Source: Pyronema omphalodes
Lineage: Eukaryota > Ascomycota > Pezizomycetes > Pezizales > Pyronemataceae
Direction of reading: 5' to 3'
NCBI GenBank assembly: GCA_024516155.1
Contig: JAJJXM010000009.1
Span: forward strand, 1,054,001-1,118,000
DNA length: 64,000 bases
Part shown: one piece after another, positions 1 through 11,720 of the stretch
How the letters are laid out: every line of letters starts with the position of its first letter
How positions within the stretch are numbered: position 1 is the first letter of the stretch
Program-made: the position numbers and the translations under genes
The notes under the pieces: generated by a model
The model's database searches: none
What the model saw: the letters and a program-made list of their open reading frames with translations, nothing else
What the model was told of the DNA's origin: nothing

Positions 1-884
1 AATCTGTATTCATAACCCTATGTATGTATCTATGGCCATAGATGATACATCTCATCCTCGGCTTTGTTTACTCTCTGACTCCTGCAACTCCTGCAACTCC
101 CGCAACTCCCACAACTCCCGCAACTCCTTAAGTCTTTAAGTCTTTAAGCCCCCCTCCCTTCTCGAACCTTCCAACCCCCGCAACTACACCATCACACCAT
201 CACACCATATTCCGCAACCCAGTACCCACTACCTATGATGCCCCAAGTTCCAAGTTCCAAGTTCAAAGTTCCAAGTTCCAAGTTCCAAGCATCGACCCCA
301 GCCAGCAAAAACTGCGGTGAACTAAGCGTAGGTCCGTTGTTTGTCCGTGCACTCCGAGATGTGCCGAGACGCCGAGCCACCGAGACGCCGGGGCGTTGAG
401 ATATGGTCTGTGGTCTGTGGTCTATGGTCTGTGGTCTATGGTCTATGCGGAGGACTGAGTGGACTGAGTGGACTGAGAACTGGGTGGACTGAGTGGACTG
501 AGAACTGGGTGGACTGGGTATGTTTGGTAGGCTATGTAAGTGGGGCTTAGTGGGGCTGCGATCAGATGTGATGGGATGTGATGGGGTCGGTGGGGTCGGT
601 GGGGGTGATTACTATTATGTATGTATGGTATTATGGATTATTTATTTTTTCGTTATTTTTGGTTATTTTTTGTGATGTCGTCGTTAGTTATTGTGGTGGT
701 GGTATTTACTTGGGATTTTGTAGTGACTATGTACTTTGTACCTAGAGGGTAGGAATTGGAAAGGTTGTGGATGTTGCGATCTGGTGGGTTGTGGGGAATG
801 GTTTTGGTTGGGTTTTGGTTGGGTTTTGGTGGCCTATGTAGCCCATGTAGCATAAATAGCCTATAATGGGCACTATATGTGTTG

Positions 885-930
<46 letters not shown>

Positions 931-2146
931 ATATATTCCGTTTTAATATATATGGGATGAATTAATTGTGTTACTATTTTAAATATGTATAATATGCCTA
1001 ATCATAAGTATATGTCTTGCTTGCTTGCTTGCTTGCTTGGTGTTTTCTTTTCTTTTGTTTTTGTTTATTTATTTCTTTTAGTTTATTACAAGTATTACAC
1101 TTCCTGTTCTGGATTATTGAAATTAGGCCTTCCATAAAAGCTAGCTATGTATATCCTCCAGTAGCTGTAGATATGCAGATATGTAGAAATATAGAAATGT
1201 AAAAAATGTAAAAAATGCAGCTACAATGTATCTCTAAATCTGTAGATATGTAGATATGTAGATATGTGGATACATATGCGGACATGTAAAAGGTGCCTCG
1301 CATTGTATGTACGTGCATGTGTATTTCGGCGGCTTACATGATGTACATTTTTTTTTTTCATCGTCCGGTAAGGTACATGTATATGTATATGTATATGTAA
1401 GCCGAGTCTGGGAATGATAGGGTTAAAACTTGGATCTTCGTGTGCTTTGATTTTCTGGGTGGAGCTTCTTTGGTTTTTGTTTTTTTTTTCTCGTGCGCTG
1501 TGATATCAATTATGTTTTGTTCCAATTACATTTGTTTCGTTTTCTAGTATGGTTGTTTAACGGTTGTTTAGTCGTGTATACACATATCATCTATCGTCCA
1601 TTATCTATCATCTATCATTTATCATCCATTGTTCATTTTTCGGAGTACGGTAGAATCAGAGTCATAGTCATAGTCACAGTCAGGGTTGAGTCAGAGTTCA
1701 AAACATTTGTGATATGATGTGATAGTCCACCGTAGTAGTAGTCCGTGTGTGGGTATGTTTCGCGGCGGCGTATCTCGAGGAGTTTCCAAATTCCGGCCGT
1801 CGGGTCGGTATGGTCCTATCAGTATTTCTCGGGCGTCTGTACCCTATCTCCAAGGGGAGGGGGATTCTGTATCAGTCATGTGTATTTTTTTTTCCCCAAA
1901 CAAGTGAAGCGAGAAGCGAGAAGCGAAAAAAGAAAGGAATATGTATGGTGATGAACCTTAAATTTCCTGTCAGCTTTTTTTTTTTCCCACCTTACTATAC
2001 CGAATATCGTAGCAAGGGGGAAGCTCTGGAGTCTACCGGTTTACTGCCTTCTTGTTTAAGAATACATACGGACCATACGGCCCATACCATACGCCTGCCT
2101 ACATACACTACATACGCCTACAACTGTACAGACTACATACAGACTA
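1..2146. repeat. Gene-free low-complexity region
   Basis: No convincing gene is present. Simple and imperfect tandem repeats dominate: an ACTCCCGCAA-like 10-bp repeat near 75-128, a CAAGTTC-type repeat at about 243-290, GGTCTGTGGTCTAT and GGACTGAGT repeats at about 405-515, an (AT)n tract at about 886-926, a TTGC tract at about 1016-1040, and GTATAT tracts at about 1377-1396. Short open frames here are composed of repeat sequence and show no domain or splice structure. Confidence 0.7.
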
Positions 2147-2514
2147 CAGTCGAACCTTTTTATAAGCGTACCAATTATAAGAATAACCTCTTCATAAGAG
2201 TGCATAGCCGTGGTCCCGACGATTTTTGTATGGGAAATAAGAGTAACCTCGATACTAAAATACTCTTAAGGAAATGCGAAAAATTGTTAGCATACTCTTA
2301 AGATAGAGGTATGGCCGTAGGTGCTGAGCAGGGTATACTCGTGTCAAGGTGGCGCTAATGCACTACCTTGGGGCTGAGGGGCGGTACACACCACCCCCAG
2401 CGCGCCGGGTCTCAAGCGATCACTCGCGCCAAGCCAACCTGTCCCGAAGAGTTTCGTCATTATAAGAGTACACCTCTCCGGTCCCAGCGTACTCTTATAA
2501 AGAGGTTCGACTGT
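2147..2514. mobile_element. Pogo/Fot1-like (Tc1/mariner) MITE, 368 bp
   Basis: The left end begins CAGTCGAACC and the right end finishes GGTTCGACTG, a perfect terminal inverted repeat of 10 bp that continues imperfectly through a T-rich/A-rich TATAAG segment. TA dinucleotides flank both ends (2145-2146 and 2515-2516), the target-site duplication of Tc1/mariner elements. Terminal sequences of the form CAGTCGAACCTC are typical of the pogo/Fot1/Tigger branch. Several inverted copies of ATAAGAGTA lie inside (for example about 2180-2200, 2261-2302 and 2461-2500), like subterminal transposase-binding repeats. At 368 bp with no transposase frame, it must be non-autonomous. The TIR and TA are seen directly; the superfamily is inferred from the termini. 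Confidence 0.8.
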
Positions 2515-2516
2515 AT

Positions 2517-3755
2517 ACACGAAAATGAAAATGCGGGGGGCTGAGGCTGTGTTGGAACTTGTTTAGTGGGCGCGCGCGCGCAAACTTTTTTCTTTTTTTC
2601 TTTTTTTTTTTCGGTCGGTGAGCACGAGAGCAAAAGTTAGTTGACGCGAAGCCAGCGGCCGCAGCACCGCAATCACCGAACGCGAGAGAGAGAGAGAGAG
2701 AGAGCTCTTGGAAAATCATCTAGCCTTACCATATGAGATTACTGGATTAGCTGTACAGACACACTCAATAACACCAGCTCAGCTATGCTATAAAAATAAT
2801 CTACTGGATTTATTAGCACATACAGAAGCTTCACAATGATTCTGAATCAGAAAAGACATGTGTCCTCTCCAATCTGGTAGATCTTCCTCTCATCTCGCAT
2901 CTCGCACTGACCATCCACGGTCCATCGCCCCGAAGACTCGGAGCACTACGGTCAAGCGTATGTACGGATGGTGGTCGACCATCGTTTAGCTTCATGTAAA
3001 GTAAAGGAGATCAACTTAAGCTTCACGACACCAACTAAGTTAATTGTGCCCTGCAGCTTCTGACCGCAAAAACGTGGTAGAAGGATTACAGTTGTGGTGG
3101 GAGATCTTTCTTTTTTTTTTTTTTTTGTTTTGTTTTAATATTTTATTCCGTGCTTCTTTTCTTCTGTTCTTCTGATATATCAAAATACATAAAAAGAACC
3201 CCCCCTCGCAGCTTCGCTTCGCTTCCCGGAATGGAAGGCATCAAATCGTGCAGAACTTAATTAAAGCTTTTTCCGATCTCCGTCAACACGCACGGCAACA
3301 CACAGCAACGTCATTTCTCCCTTGAGAATTTCTCGGCAGCAAATCGCTTGGAGGAGCAATACAAAAAGTCGGCACCCACCCACCTGCAGCTGCTGCTACG
3401 CAAGTTGAAAGTTACCCACTTCAAAAGCTGAACGTAACCACCACCGCCGGCAAGACCACCACCACCACCACAACCACCACCACCACCATCGCAACCTCTT
3501 CCAAGAAAACCCAAAACCTTTAGCAACACAGACACCTCCGAGACACCGCTACATTTTTACTATACACGCCACCACCACCTCCTCCCCCTCCCCCTCCACC
3601 ATCCCCGCCCATCATATCCTCCAGCTACTCCCCACTTCCTCCAGCTCTACAAAGCTGGTCTGTACATGCTGCTCGATAAAACCGTAGAGTTCTTCAACAC
3701 TCTCAACCTCCGACCCCCATAATTTGGATCAAGTCAAAAGCCAATCATCAAAAAA
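2517..3755. promoter_or_regulatory. Gene-free stretch and probable promoter/leader of the 3.76 kb gene
   Basis: Contains a CG dinucleotide tract (about 2570-2580), poly-pyrimidine tracts (2587-2611, 3108-3128) and a (GA)n tract (about 2685-2704). From about 3300 to 3750 there is a CCACCA-rich, CT-rich stretch of the kind usual in 5' leaders of filamentous fungal genes. No gene is recognised. The start codon of the next gene follows AAAAAA at 3750-3755. Confidence 0.4.
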
Positions 3756-4839
3756 ATGCCTACCACTATCACCACAGTTACCAACCCACCCAAATGCATT
3801 TCCCTCACAGGAGTTGAAGAATTGGGAAGCGCAAACCTAATCACCGCACCCTGCACACGTTGCGGTCACCACGAAGAAATCAAATCCATCCTCCGAGTTG
3901 TTGCAAAGCCCACCACAGTCGACGATAATGACGCCGTCGAAACCCCCGTCGAAAATCATAACCTCGACTCTACCCTCTCTGCTCTTAACGCTATCCTCCG
4001 TCGTCATGGTGAGGATCTAAACGCTATTACCCTCATCAAACAATCCGTCCCTCAGGATGTCGCCCCGGGAAATCATCTTGTCTATGACCCCGAGGATCTA
4101 AAACACCTCACAAGCGGGGTGACGAGGTTGATGTGTACACTCCACGACCAGGTTACGCGACTCGACATTGCAGAACGGGAGATGAAGCAAAAGGCCGAGA
4201 AGCTAGAGGAGGAGAAACGGAAATTTGAAGAAGAAACAAGGGAGTTTAGAAGGTTGACAATGCTTTCTCAGCGGGAACGTAAGAGCGGGGTAAGTTCAAA
4301 GCAATTCCTTCTACAGCTTATTTTCTAAGGATTCGTTACTAATAATACTACAGCAAAGCTTTGATAGCGACGATGAAAAGCGTCCTCACCTTACCAGCCG
4401 CTTATCCTTCTATGAAGCAGTAGTCTGGGATGATGAAAAAGAAGCCCAGCTACAAGCTGCGGAGAAAAAGTTATCCTGGGCAAACAGGAACTGGTCTCCA
4501 GAGCAGGAAGATGTTTTACCAATGGTACTTTCCATCCAACTTTATCCTGACGTAACACCCAGCTAACCACCCCAACCATAGGTCGAAGCACTCCGTGAAG
4601 AGAAACGTCGCGCAAAGAAATATTCCGCGCTACTTCTATCGACTTCTCCATCTGCCCCTAAAACCCGCAGATCCTTCAGTATGAGCAAAGCTTCAAAGAA
4701 GGATTTGAAGCTTAGGAAGAGTACTAGCGCTGTGGTGGAGGTTGGCGATAAAGATAGGAAGCGGAGAGGTTCGGAGGGTGATGAGGAAAAGAAGGGGAAT
4801 TCCTTTTTGAGATTTTTTGGGAGGAAGAGTACGGCCTAA
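3756..4839 (+). CDS. Hypothetical coiled-coil protein (320 aa)
   Basis: I do not recognise the family. Three exons are inferred: 3756-4289, 4354-4524 and 4582-4839, with GTAAGT..CAG and GTACTT..TAG introns of 64 and 57 bp, both phase 0. Joined, they give 320 residues. The start is the ATG after a run of A at 3756. The N-terminal part has one CxxC pair (CTRC, about residues 33-36) and is otherwise polar. Residues about 120-170 are rich in Glu, Lys and Arg with heptad-like spacing and probably form a coiled coil. Exon 2 contains an acidic stretch (SFDSDDEKR). The C-terminus is strongly basic and Ser-rich and ends in a short hydrophobic/basic segment (FLRFFGRKSTA). A cytoplasmic or nuclear scaffold role is possible, but nothing specific is shown. 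Confidence 0.65.
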
Positions 4840-5613
4840 GAAGGGGGGCTGGAATTCAAGTCCTAGAAGGTCCTGGGCATAGCAGGACTAGAAGGATACA
4901 GATGGAAATCAAGGAAAATGGATAAAAAGGATACAGGGAAAAGTGTTTTGCTTTTTGGGAGGTTGGGTTACATAAGTACATACAATAAAGAAAATATTTG
5001 AAACAAAATATAAGAATATTAATTCTCCTACAAAACACACAGATACAGAATGATGTATGATGTTTCGTTAAAATTCAAATATACAATTTTTTTTTTTGAT
5101 AATTTTGAAAACCTTAGGATTCTTGTGATTCTTGTGATTATGGCACGGTACAGTATGATTTAGCTTTAAGCTTTAAGCTTTGAGGCAATTCTTGAAACTT
5201 GTAAACTTGTAACCCTTTTTTTCAATTGCAGATCCATGTGAATAGATCGGGAATAAGTTGAAGATTCAAAGATACAATGATACGATGATTCAAAGATACG
5301 ATGATCTAGAGTAACTTTACACGCGGGTACTGATTCATGTATATTTTGACTTGTTGAGGGAAAGTTTTTGGGTGCGGAGGTGGGATGTGCAGGTGCTGTG
5401 GTACGAGGTACGAGGTAAGGAGATGGGATGGGATGGGGATGGGGATTTCTATGATGCAGCGATATAGGATATGATGTGATATGATGTGATGTGATATGAT
5501 ATGAGATGCAACAGATAATAAGCAATAGATAATAAGCAACAGATAATAAGCAACAGATAACAAAGTTACATAACCAGAACCTAGAACCTAGAACCTAGAA
5601 CCTAGGACTATGC

Positions 5614-5644
<31 letters not shown>

Positions 5645-5776
5645 CATTATTCATGAAATTTGCTATATATGTACCGACTTAGGGAAGAAATTGGATTATG
5701 GAATGTGTTCGGGGATGAGATAATGGATTGGGGTTTAGAGGGTTGGTACGTAACCACTGTCAGATGAATGGTATAT
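4840..5776. other. Intergenic, no gene seen
   Basis: AT-rich sequence with short tandem motifs: GATACGATGATTCAAA-type repeats at about 5268-5305, GATGTGATAT repeats at about 5465-5505, AGCAACAGATAAT repeats at about 5511-5562, AGAACCT repeats at 5575-5605 and CATTCAT repeats at 5610-5655. Open frames on either strand are repeat-derived. No RNA gene was recognised. Confidence 0.5.
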
Positions 5777-5871
5777 AGGAATATAGGGATACAGGAATAG
5801 AGGCATACAGGAATACAGGAATACAGGAATACAGGAATACAGGAATACAGGAATACAGGAATACAGGAATA
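5777..5871. repeat. 10-bp minisatellite AGGAATACAG
   Basis: A 10-bp unit (AGGAATACAG) repeats in tandem. The first copies are degenerate (ATAGGAATATAGGGATAC) and about eight nearly perfect copies follow at about 5805-5870. Perfect periodicity is visible by eye. No coding role is apparent. Confidence 0.85.
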
Positions 5872-5893
5872 CCGTTACCCAGGTATCAGTTTT

Positions 5894-6023
5894 ATTATCT
5901 AGCCATTATCTAGCCATTATCTAGCCATTATCTAGCCATTATCTAGCCATTATCTAGCCATTATCTAGCCATTATCTAGCCATTATCTAGCCATTATCAA
6001 GCCATTATCAAGCCATTATCTAG
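5894..6023. repeat. 11-bp minisatellite CTAGCCATTAT
   Basis: About eleven tandem copies of an 11-bp unit, CTAGCCATTAT, with two variant copies near the right end in which CTAG becomes CAAG (about 5995-6015). It is immediately followed by short CTATCTAT and GCTAGCTA runs to about 6072. Confidence 0.85.
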
Positions 6024-6530
6024 CTAGCTACCCATCAGCTGATATACCTATCTATCTATCTAGCTAGCTAGCTGGCAATTCATAACCTCATATACGTCAT
6101 AATTTCAGTTACTGAGACTACGAGAGATTTTTCTGGATGGCTCTGGGGTTGTTTGGGGTTGTCTGGGGTTGTCTGGATTTCTCTAGACTTCTCCGGATTT
6201 CTCTCTCTGAGTTTATCTGAATCTCTCTGGATCTCTCTAGATCTCTCTAAATTACTGCAGCTACTTTAGCTTTATCTATTCCAGCTCCTCCACAACCTCT
6301 AAATTTCCAGCTGTTACAGTGTTCTATCTCCGCTCCGTAGCCTTTCCAGTATTCCCATAATTTCTAGCCAAGCTGCTACTGTATCATCTACAATACTCCA
6401 GTCTCTACGTCCTTAGAGCCCTATCTTTCTATCTTTCTAACTTTCTAACCTTCTATCTTTCTATCTTTCTAACTTTCTATCTTTTTATCCTTTTATCAAC
6501 CACGGTACTGCCATGGTGCTATGGTGCTAT

Positions 6531-6692
6531 GCTAGCTACGGGAAATATGCTAGCTACGGGAAATATGCTAGCTACGGGAAATATGCTAGCTACGGGAAAT
6601 ATGCTAGCTACGGGAAATATGCTAGCTACGGGAAATATGCTAGCTACGGGAAATATGCTAGCTACGGGAAATATGCTAGCTACGGGAAATAT
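6531..6692. repeat. 18-bp minisatellite, nine perfect units
   Basis: Nine tandem identical units of 18 bp containing the palindrome GCTAGC followed by TACGGGAAATAT. Because 18 is a multiple of three, at least two forward frames stay open (ASYGKY and MLATGN repeats). Those frames begin and end at the array and have no flanking coding signal, so they are not treated as genes. The perfect identity of the units suggests recent expansion. Confidence 0.9.
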
Positions 6693-6757
6693 GATAACTA
6701 GAACCCTTGCGGTTACCGAGATTGAAGAGATGGGGTGGTATATAGATTGCTGTGATT

Positions 6758-7000
6758 GATGCTATGATGCTATGATGCTATGATGCTATGATGCTATGAT
6801 GCTATACTGGGGAATTACGCTCGGCAAGCTATGATGCTATGATGCTATGATGCTATGCTAGGCAACTACGATGATAATAGGGGAGCTACGAACTGGGGTG
6901 GGGGGAGCTATAGGAGGGGGGAGCTATGCTGCTATGGTGGTGAGAGCTACGGGGGGGGGGGGGGGGGAGCTACGGTGGGGGAGCTATACGTCATGTACGT
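6758..7000. repeat. TATGATGC 8-bp repeats and G-rich tracts
   Basis: Two blocks of the 8-bp unit TATGATGC (about 6760-6805 and 6829-6856) are followed by GGGGGAGCTA-type repeats and a G-run of about 17 bases at 6951-6967. A TACGTCATA repeat follows at about 6989-7025 and a GGAT tract at 7175-7198. This is simple sequence with no gene. Confidence 0.7.
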
Positions 7001-7199
7001 CATATACGTCATATACGTCATATCGTATCATACGGGGACTCGGGAGTACGAAATGTATATACCCGAGTTTAGGGTGGGTTTAGGATGGGGTAGGTTAGTT
7101 GGTTTAGGATGGGTTATGACGGACTGTGACAACTTTGGCCGGGAGCCGAAGTTGGTGGGAGATTTTGGGGTGTGGATGGATGGATGGATGGATGGATGA

Positions 7200-10100
7200 T
7201 TTTGGTCGGGTGGGGAGGAAATTAGAGGGGAGAGTAGAGGAGAAAAGAAGAGAAGAGAGGAGGATTGAGGTTGGGTATGATGGACGGGTTTGGGGTAGGA
7301 TATGGAGATACCTGTTGTTTAAACTTCGAACTGTGAAATTGTGAGCTTGTTAACTAGAGGGGTGAGCGGTAGTGGATGTTTACCAGCTGTTAGCTGTTAG
7401 TTACGGGACTGCTTTTGATAGGGTTACTTTTCACTATGGGTTGTCCCGGACTGTGGACTGGATCGTTCAGTCTAGTCTAAGTGTATTTGACGAGTTTTTG
7501 AATCGAATAAAGAATCGGTTCGGGTCGTGTGAAAATATTTAAACATTATTTATAAACATATATATATATCTACCCAGATGGTGAATCAAAAAAAATAAGC
7601 ATTTCAATTGTGTTTTTTGTCATACAACACCGGTTATGTTCATAGATGTCGGCTCCTGAGACTGTGGGCTGGCCGCTATAGATGATGGCGGATTTTCCAG
7701 CCGGTCATCGGTTGTTAGTCGTCGGCTATAGTCCGAAGTATCGGATGGACCAGTGTACCGATATACCGTCCCGGAGTGTGGGGAACACCGGGACTCTGAC
7801 CGGCTAGTCTAGACTATATTCAAGCCGGGCCCCAGTCGATTAGGTTAGCGATCGATTAATAAATAACCGCCGTTGACGCCGTTTATTTTAGACTGAACTG
7901 AACTAAACTAAACTTTACATAGCTTGGCTGCTTGAGCCTTGCATATGCCATGCATATTGCAGCGTTAAACATATGTAACTGAATTCAAAGGAAAGAGCTG
8001 ATAATGGTTTGTTTTGGCTGCACTGAAGGGATAGAGCATGGAATTGTGATTTGATTAATATTTCTTGGCTATGTTATCGAGAATTCTTTCCTTAGACTTG
8101 GTGCTCAAGGCTGGCGTGAATAGTCTTTTATCATCAATGATCAAGCAATATCTCAAGTAAAACTCTATTTCGACTGCTCCTGTTTAATAATAACCAAAAA
8201 CAGTTTCCGCAATACCTAGCGCATCCAAGTCGTTTGCACGCCCACAACCCGGTAACTCTAACCCATAACAGCAGCATGAAACACATGCAACCCAACGGCG
8301 ATCACCGACAAACGAAACCCAATATCTCAATTCCACTGTCGCTCATCGTATGTTTGTTCGTATGTAGATCATCGGCTATCACAGCTCCTGTTGCTATCAA
8401 TGCCGTCTGTCATTCTGTCATTCTATAAAAGAAAAAACAAGTATCAACGCCGGTTAAAAAGTATTCATAAAAGCAGCCTTCATAGCACGTATTCCCAGTC
8501 ATGATTGGTTGATTTGATGACTTTGACAACTTTGACAACTTTGACAGGTCATGTCATGTCAGCCGCTGGCAGCTACATACCCAGTCGTCAGTGGCGTTTC
8601 GAGTTTCGCTTAATCTTACTTTCTTTTTACATGACGTTCGTATATAGTCTCGTCTATGTATGTATGCTTATCTGTACTGTATCCCCTTCGGCAAGTTGTG
8701 AAGATCTTAACTTTTATTCTCCACGGATTCAGGGGTGATTGGCTGATGGGGTGATCATATCCCGTTCTGTAACCACGCGCGACTCCCGATGCCGATTAAG
8801 ATCCTGCCCGGTAACTTGACCCGGACCAAAACTGCAGCCGAAACTTAAGGGGGCCGAAGTTTCAGAAGACGGGGGGGTTTTTTATGTGCACATGATATAT
8901 ACGAATGTATCGACCGGTAACTTTTCTACTATGTATATGTCTACATATCACCATCCGATGATTAAAGTTGTGGAATATTATTAGGTATGAATACATATAG
9001 AATATCTAATCCAGATTGAACTTATGAATACTTATTTGAAGGCATTGGGATAGAATATATGGCGTCGAGATATACCGCCTAGACACGATGGTATATAGTT
9101 GATCTTTTGGATAAACGGATTTTGTTTGAATTTAGGACTTTTCTCTGCATGTATCCATATTAGCTTAGCCGCTTAAGACGATCTTGACATTTTGGATCTA
9201 CAGAAGAGCTGCAGGAAGAAGGGTCTTGGATAGTGGACAGGGGAACTAACATAGGGATGGAATTACGTAAGTGCATATTTGAAACAACGGGGTGACGACC
9301 GGTGACAAACGGAATGTGAAGAAGTGGGTATGTATTATGGATGGAGAGTTTACGGAGATATTCGGGAGGGAGGAAGTTAATGGAGTTCTCATATGGGGCT
9401 AGGTATTTATTAGCCGTTTGAAAGGAATTTGGTTGATTTTTACTGGCTGGGAATGATGCTTTTCTTTGGAGGTGATATGGGGGGAGGTGGCATTACACAA
9501 GTTCTGGGTTTTCGATATCAATACCACCTTGACGGTGATGTTTATATTTACTGCAACTTTGTTTGAGCCAATCATGATTTGTTGTTGTCGAGTTTCTTCA
9601 GAATCAACCAGGGGATTAAAGTTCACAATTATCACTCGATGCAAGTGACGAATTATGCAAATTACACGACTCGCTCTGCCTAGGTTGCTCTAATGAGAAT
9701 ACCGGACTATGGGAGAAGCGAATTGTATTACTGCACATGAAATCCCAACTACGTTACCCAAGCATCAAATAGATAGCCCGTTGTAGCATGCCGATTGAGT
9801 TATGTTTACGACCCTGGCGGGGTGTTACAGAACTGCTGCCGTTGAGATATCATTAAAGTGATGTTCGTACTTCAATTTCTACCAATGAATCTTTGAATAA
9901 TATAGTTCCAATCACTCATGAAGTTTTCTCTAATCCCATTCATATCTTCATCAGCGGCATCACTAGAATCCCGATCCACTGAATACGTCATAACCTTAAG
10001 GTTGGGAACGTTCAAGAAAATCAAATCAAATCAACTCGATTCACTGCCTTTACTATTCCTTCTGACCCAAACGTCGTTCATCCCCACACATGTACCAAAG

Positions 10101-11020
10101 ACGTCGGTACAATGCTCACATTACTCGCTAATTCTCCGCAGGCAATTGATATTAATACATCCTTCATACCTGCGTCGTAATCGACTCCCTCCTCAACGTC
10201 GTACATTTCCGCTATCCAAATCGCGTAATATTCCATGACTGGCGACATTTTCTTCTCATCGCTGCTTTCTTCTGTCATTGGAATAACCATATATACAACT
10301 GTAGAATTCATCTCCCAGAGATGCAGTTCCGTTTTTATAAAGATCATCTAGTCAAAGAAAAAAAGTCCCCAACTGCTTTCAAGTCCATTAACACGGGATG
10401 CAAAGCATTATAAGTTGAACTATTGTCAGGAATACCCACCTACATAATCAGTGTTAGAATTGATTGGATTATTAATAATGATGCGTTCATGATTCACGAA
10501 AGAATTTCATATGATAGCACGCAACAACATATCCACCGCAAACATAATCATGCCTTGAAACAACGCCATTACATTTCATAACACAACAGGCTACATCAAA
10601 AATTTCAGCACAACAAAAGAACCACACCCGTAGTCACCAGTATCGGATCATTAAAAACCATTACCAAGACAAGACTATAAAGAAGCTTGATGTAACGCGA
10701 ATTCCACACCAGACTTGGCCTGAGAAGGTAGTTTTCAGGAAATCGGTAACGATTGGGGTTGTAGGGACGCATGCTGGCTTTTCGATAAATGGGAGGCGTT
10801 GTGATGCTTGGATATAAGTGAAGGGATGGATGAGAATAGGTGCCTTGAACGCAGACAGCTGATCGAAGATTTGAGGTCTGTTTCTAGAGAAGAGGCTCGA
10901 TTGCTCCGAACGAGATCAATTTGGAAAGCTCATTGCTTTGAAAATAAAGAACACTGCCGTTTATGATGAATAGTGCTATTAATCATCATGAGCGCGCGCT
11001 GGACAAGAAAAAAACAAAAA
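7200..11020. other. Long gene-free region
   Basis: About 3.8 kb without a supportable gene. An isolated 89-codon frame on the minus strand (10078-10347) has a protein-like composition, with an acidic stretch and the motif YDVEEGVDYDAG. It has no recognisable domain, splice partner or flanking gene structure, so it is noted here only. The rest is AT-rich unique sequence. No rRNA, further tRNA or transposon ends were recognised. Confidence 0.4.
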
Positions 11021-11107
11021 TGATCACTGCAGGGGTCGAACCTGCGACCTTGGCGTTATCAAGGGAGCTTATTAGCACCACGCTCTAACCAACTGAGCTA
11101 AGCGACC
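11021..11107 (-). tRNA. tRNA-Ile (anticodon AAU) with a 13-nt intron
   Basis: Read on the minus strand the sequence folds as a complete cloverleaf. The acceptor GGTCGCT pairs with AGTGATC, followed by discriminator A. The D arm is GCTC/GAGC, the anticodon stem TGGTG/CGCCA and the T arm contains GGTTCGACC. The loop CTAATAA carries anticodon AAT at 11071-11073. A 13-nt intron (11057-11069) sits directly 3' of position 37, the normal place for nuclear tRNA introns. Without it the tRNA is 74 nt. T-rich sequence just downstream on the minus strand (11008-11020) fits a Pol III terminator. The isotype follows from the AAU anticodon (read as inosine-AU after modification). Confidence 0.93.
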
Positions 11108-11720
11108 GTTCATGTCGGACGTTGTGGCTTACACAATATCAATAATAAACCACAGATACACTATACATTCTGAGTTTTGAATGTTGGCTTCTTGACGGAA
11201 CAACGTGTTGCTATAGTTGACCATAGCATAATTGAGCTTTGTGTACTCGATTAGCCTTGAAAGTGCACTCGGAAGTGTTGTACATCTCGATTTCTGGCGG
11301 TTTTGTAGCACCGGGACCAAATAAAGTTTCCGGCATAGATCATGTGTGACATGCCGGTCTTAGATCTTCGTCTTAGATCTGTCTGTACTTCAAGATCTCA
11401 TGTGTTGCATATGTTCAGTTCCTAATGTCTATAGACCCTTGACATGTGCTGAGAACAGCGGCTCATACAGGGTATTTTCTAAAGTCTATGCAGGTACTGT
11501 TCTCAACCCGTCGAATTCAGGACGTCAAAATTACCCGCCATTGTGAGTCTCGAAGTCAATGACGATAGAAATTTCACATCCTTCTAGAAGTAGCACAACT
11601 ACGCCTAGTGTCTTTAAAAGTGCCCCTTGGCACAATGTAACCTTCCCCGTCATCTCAAATCGATGATATAAAGACAAACACGTCCAATCCAATCTTCAGA
11701 CAGATATTCGTGAAGCAAGG
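11108..11720. promoter_or_regulatory. Intergenic, upstream region of the first acyltransferase-like gene
   Basis: No gene is seen in these 613 bp. The last 60 bp before the start codon include TGATATAAAGACAAAC (about 11663-11678), a possible TATA-like element about 45 bp upstream of the ATG. Confidence 0.35.

Noticed and set aside
5894..6692. CRISPR-like regular repeats
   Set aside because: Head-to-tail repeats without unique spacers in a eukaryotic context; these are minisatellites.
6531..6759. Protein of ASYGKY or MLATGN repeats
   Set aside because: The frame is open only because the unit is 18 bp without stops; there is no coding context on either side.
10078..10347. 89-codon minus-strand frame
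   Set aside because: Protein-like composition but isolated, without family or splice support.
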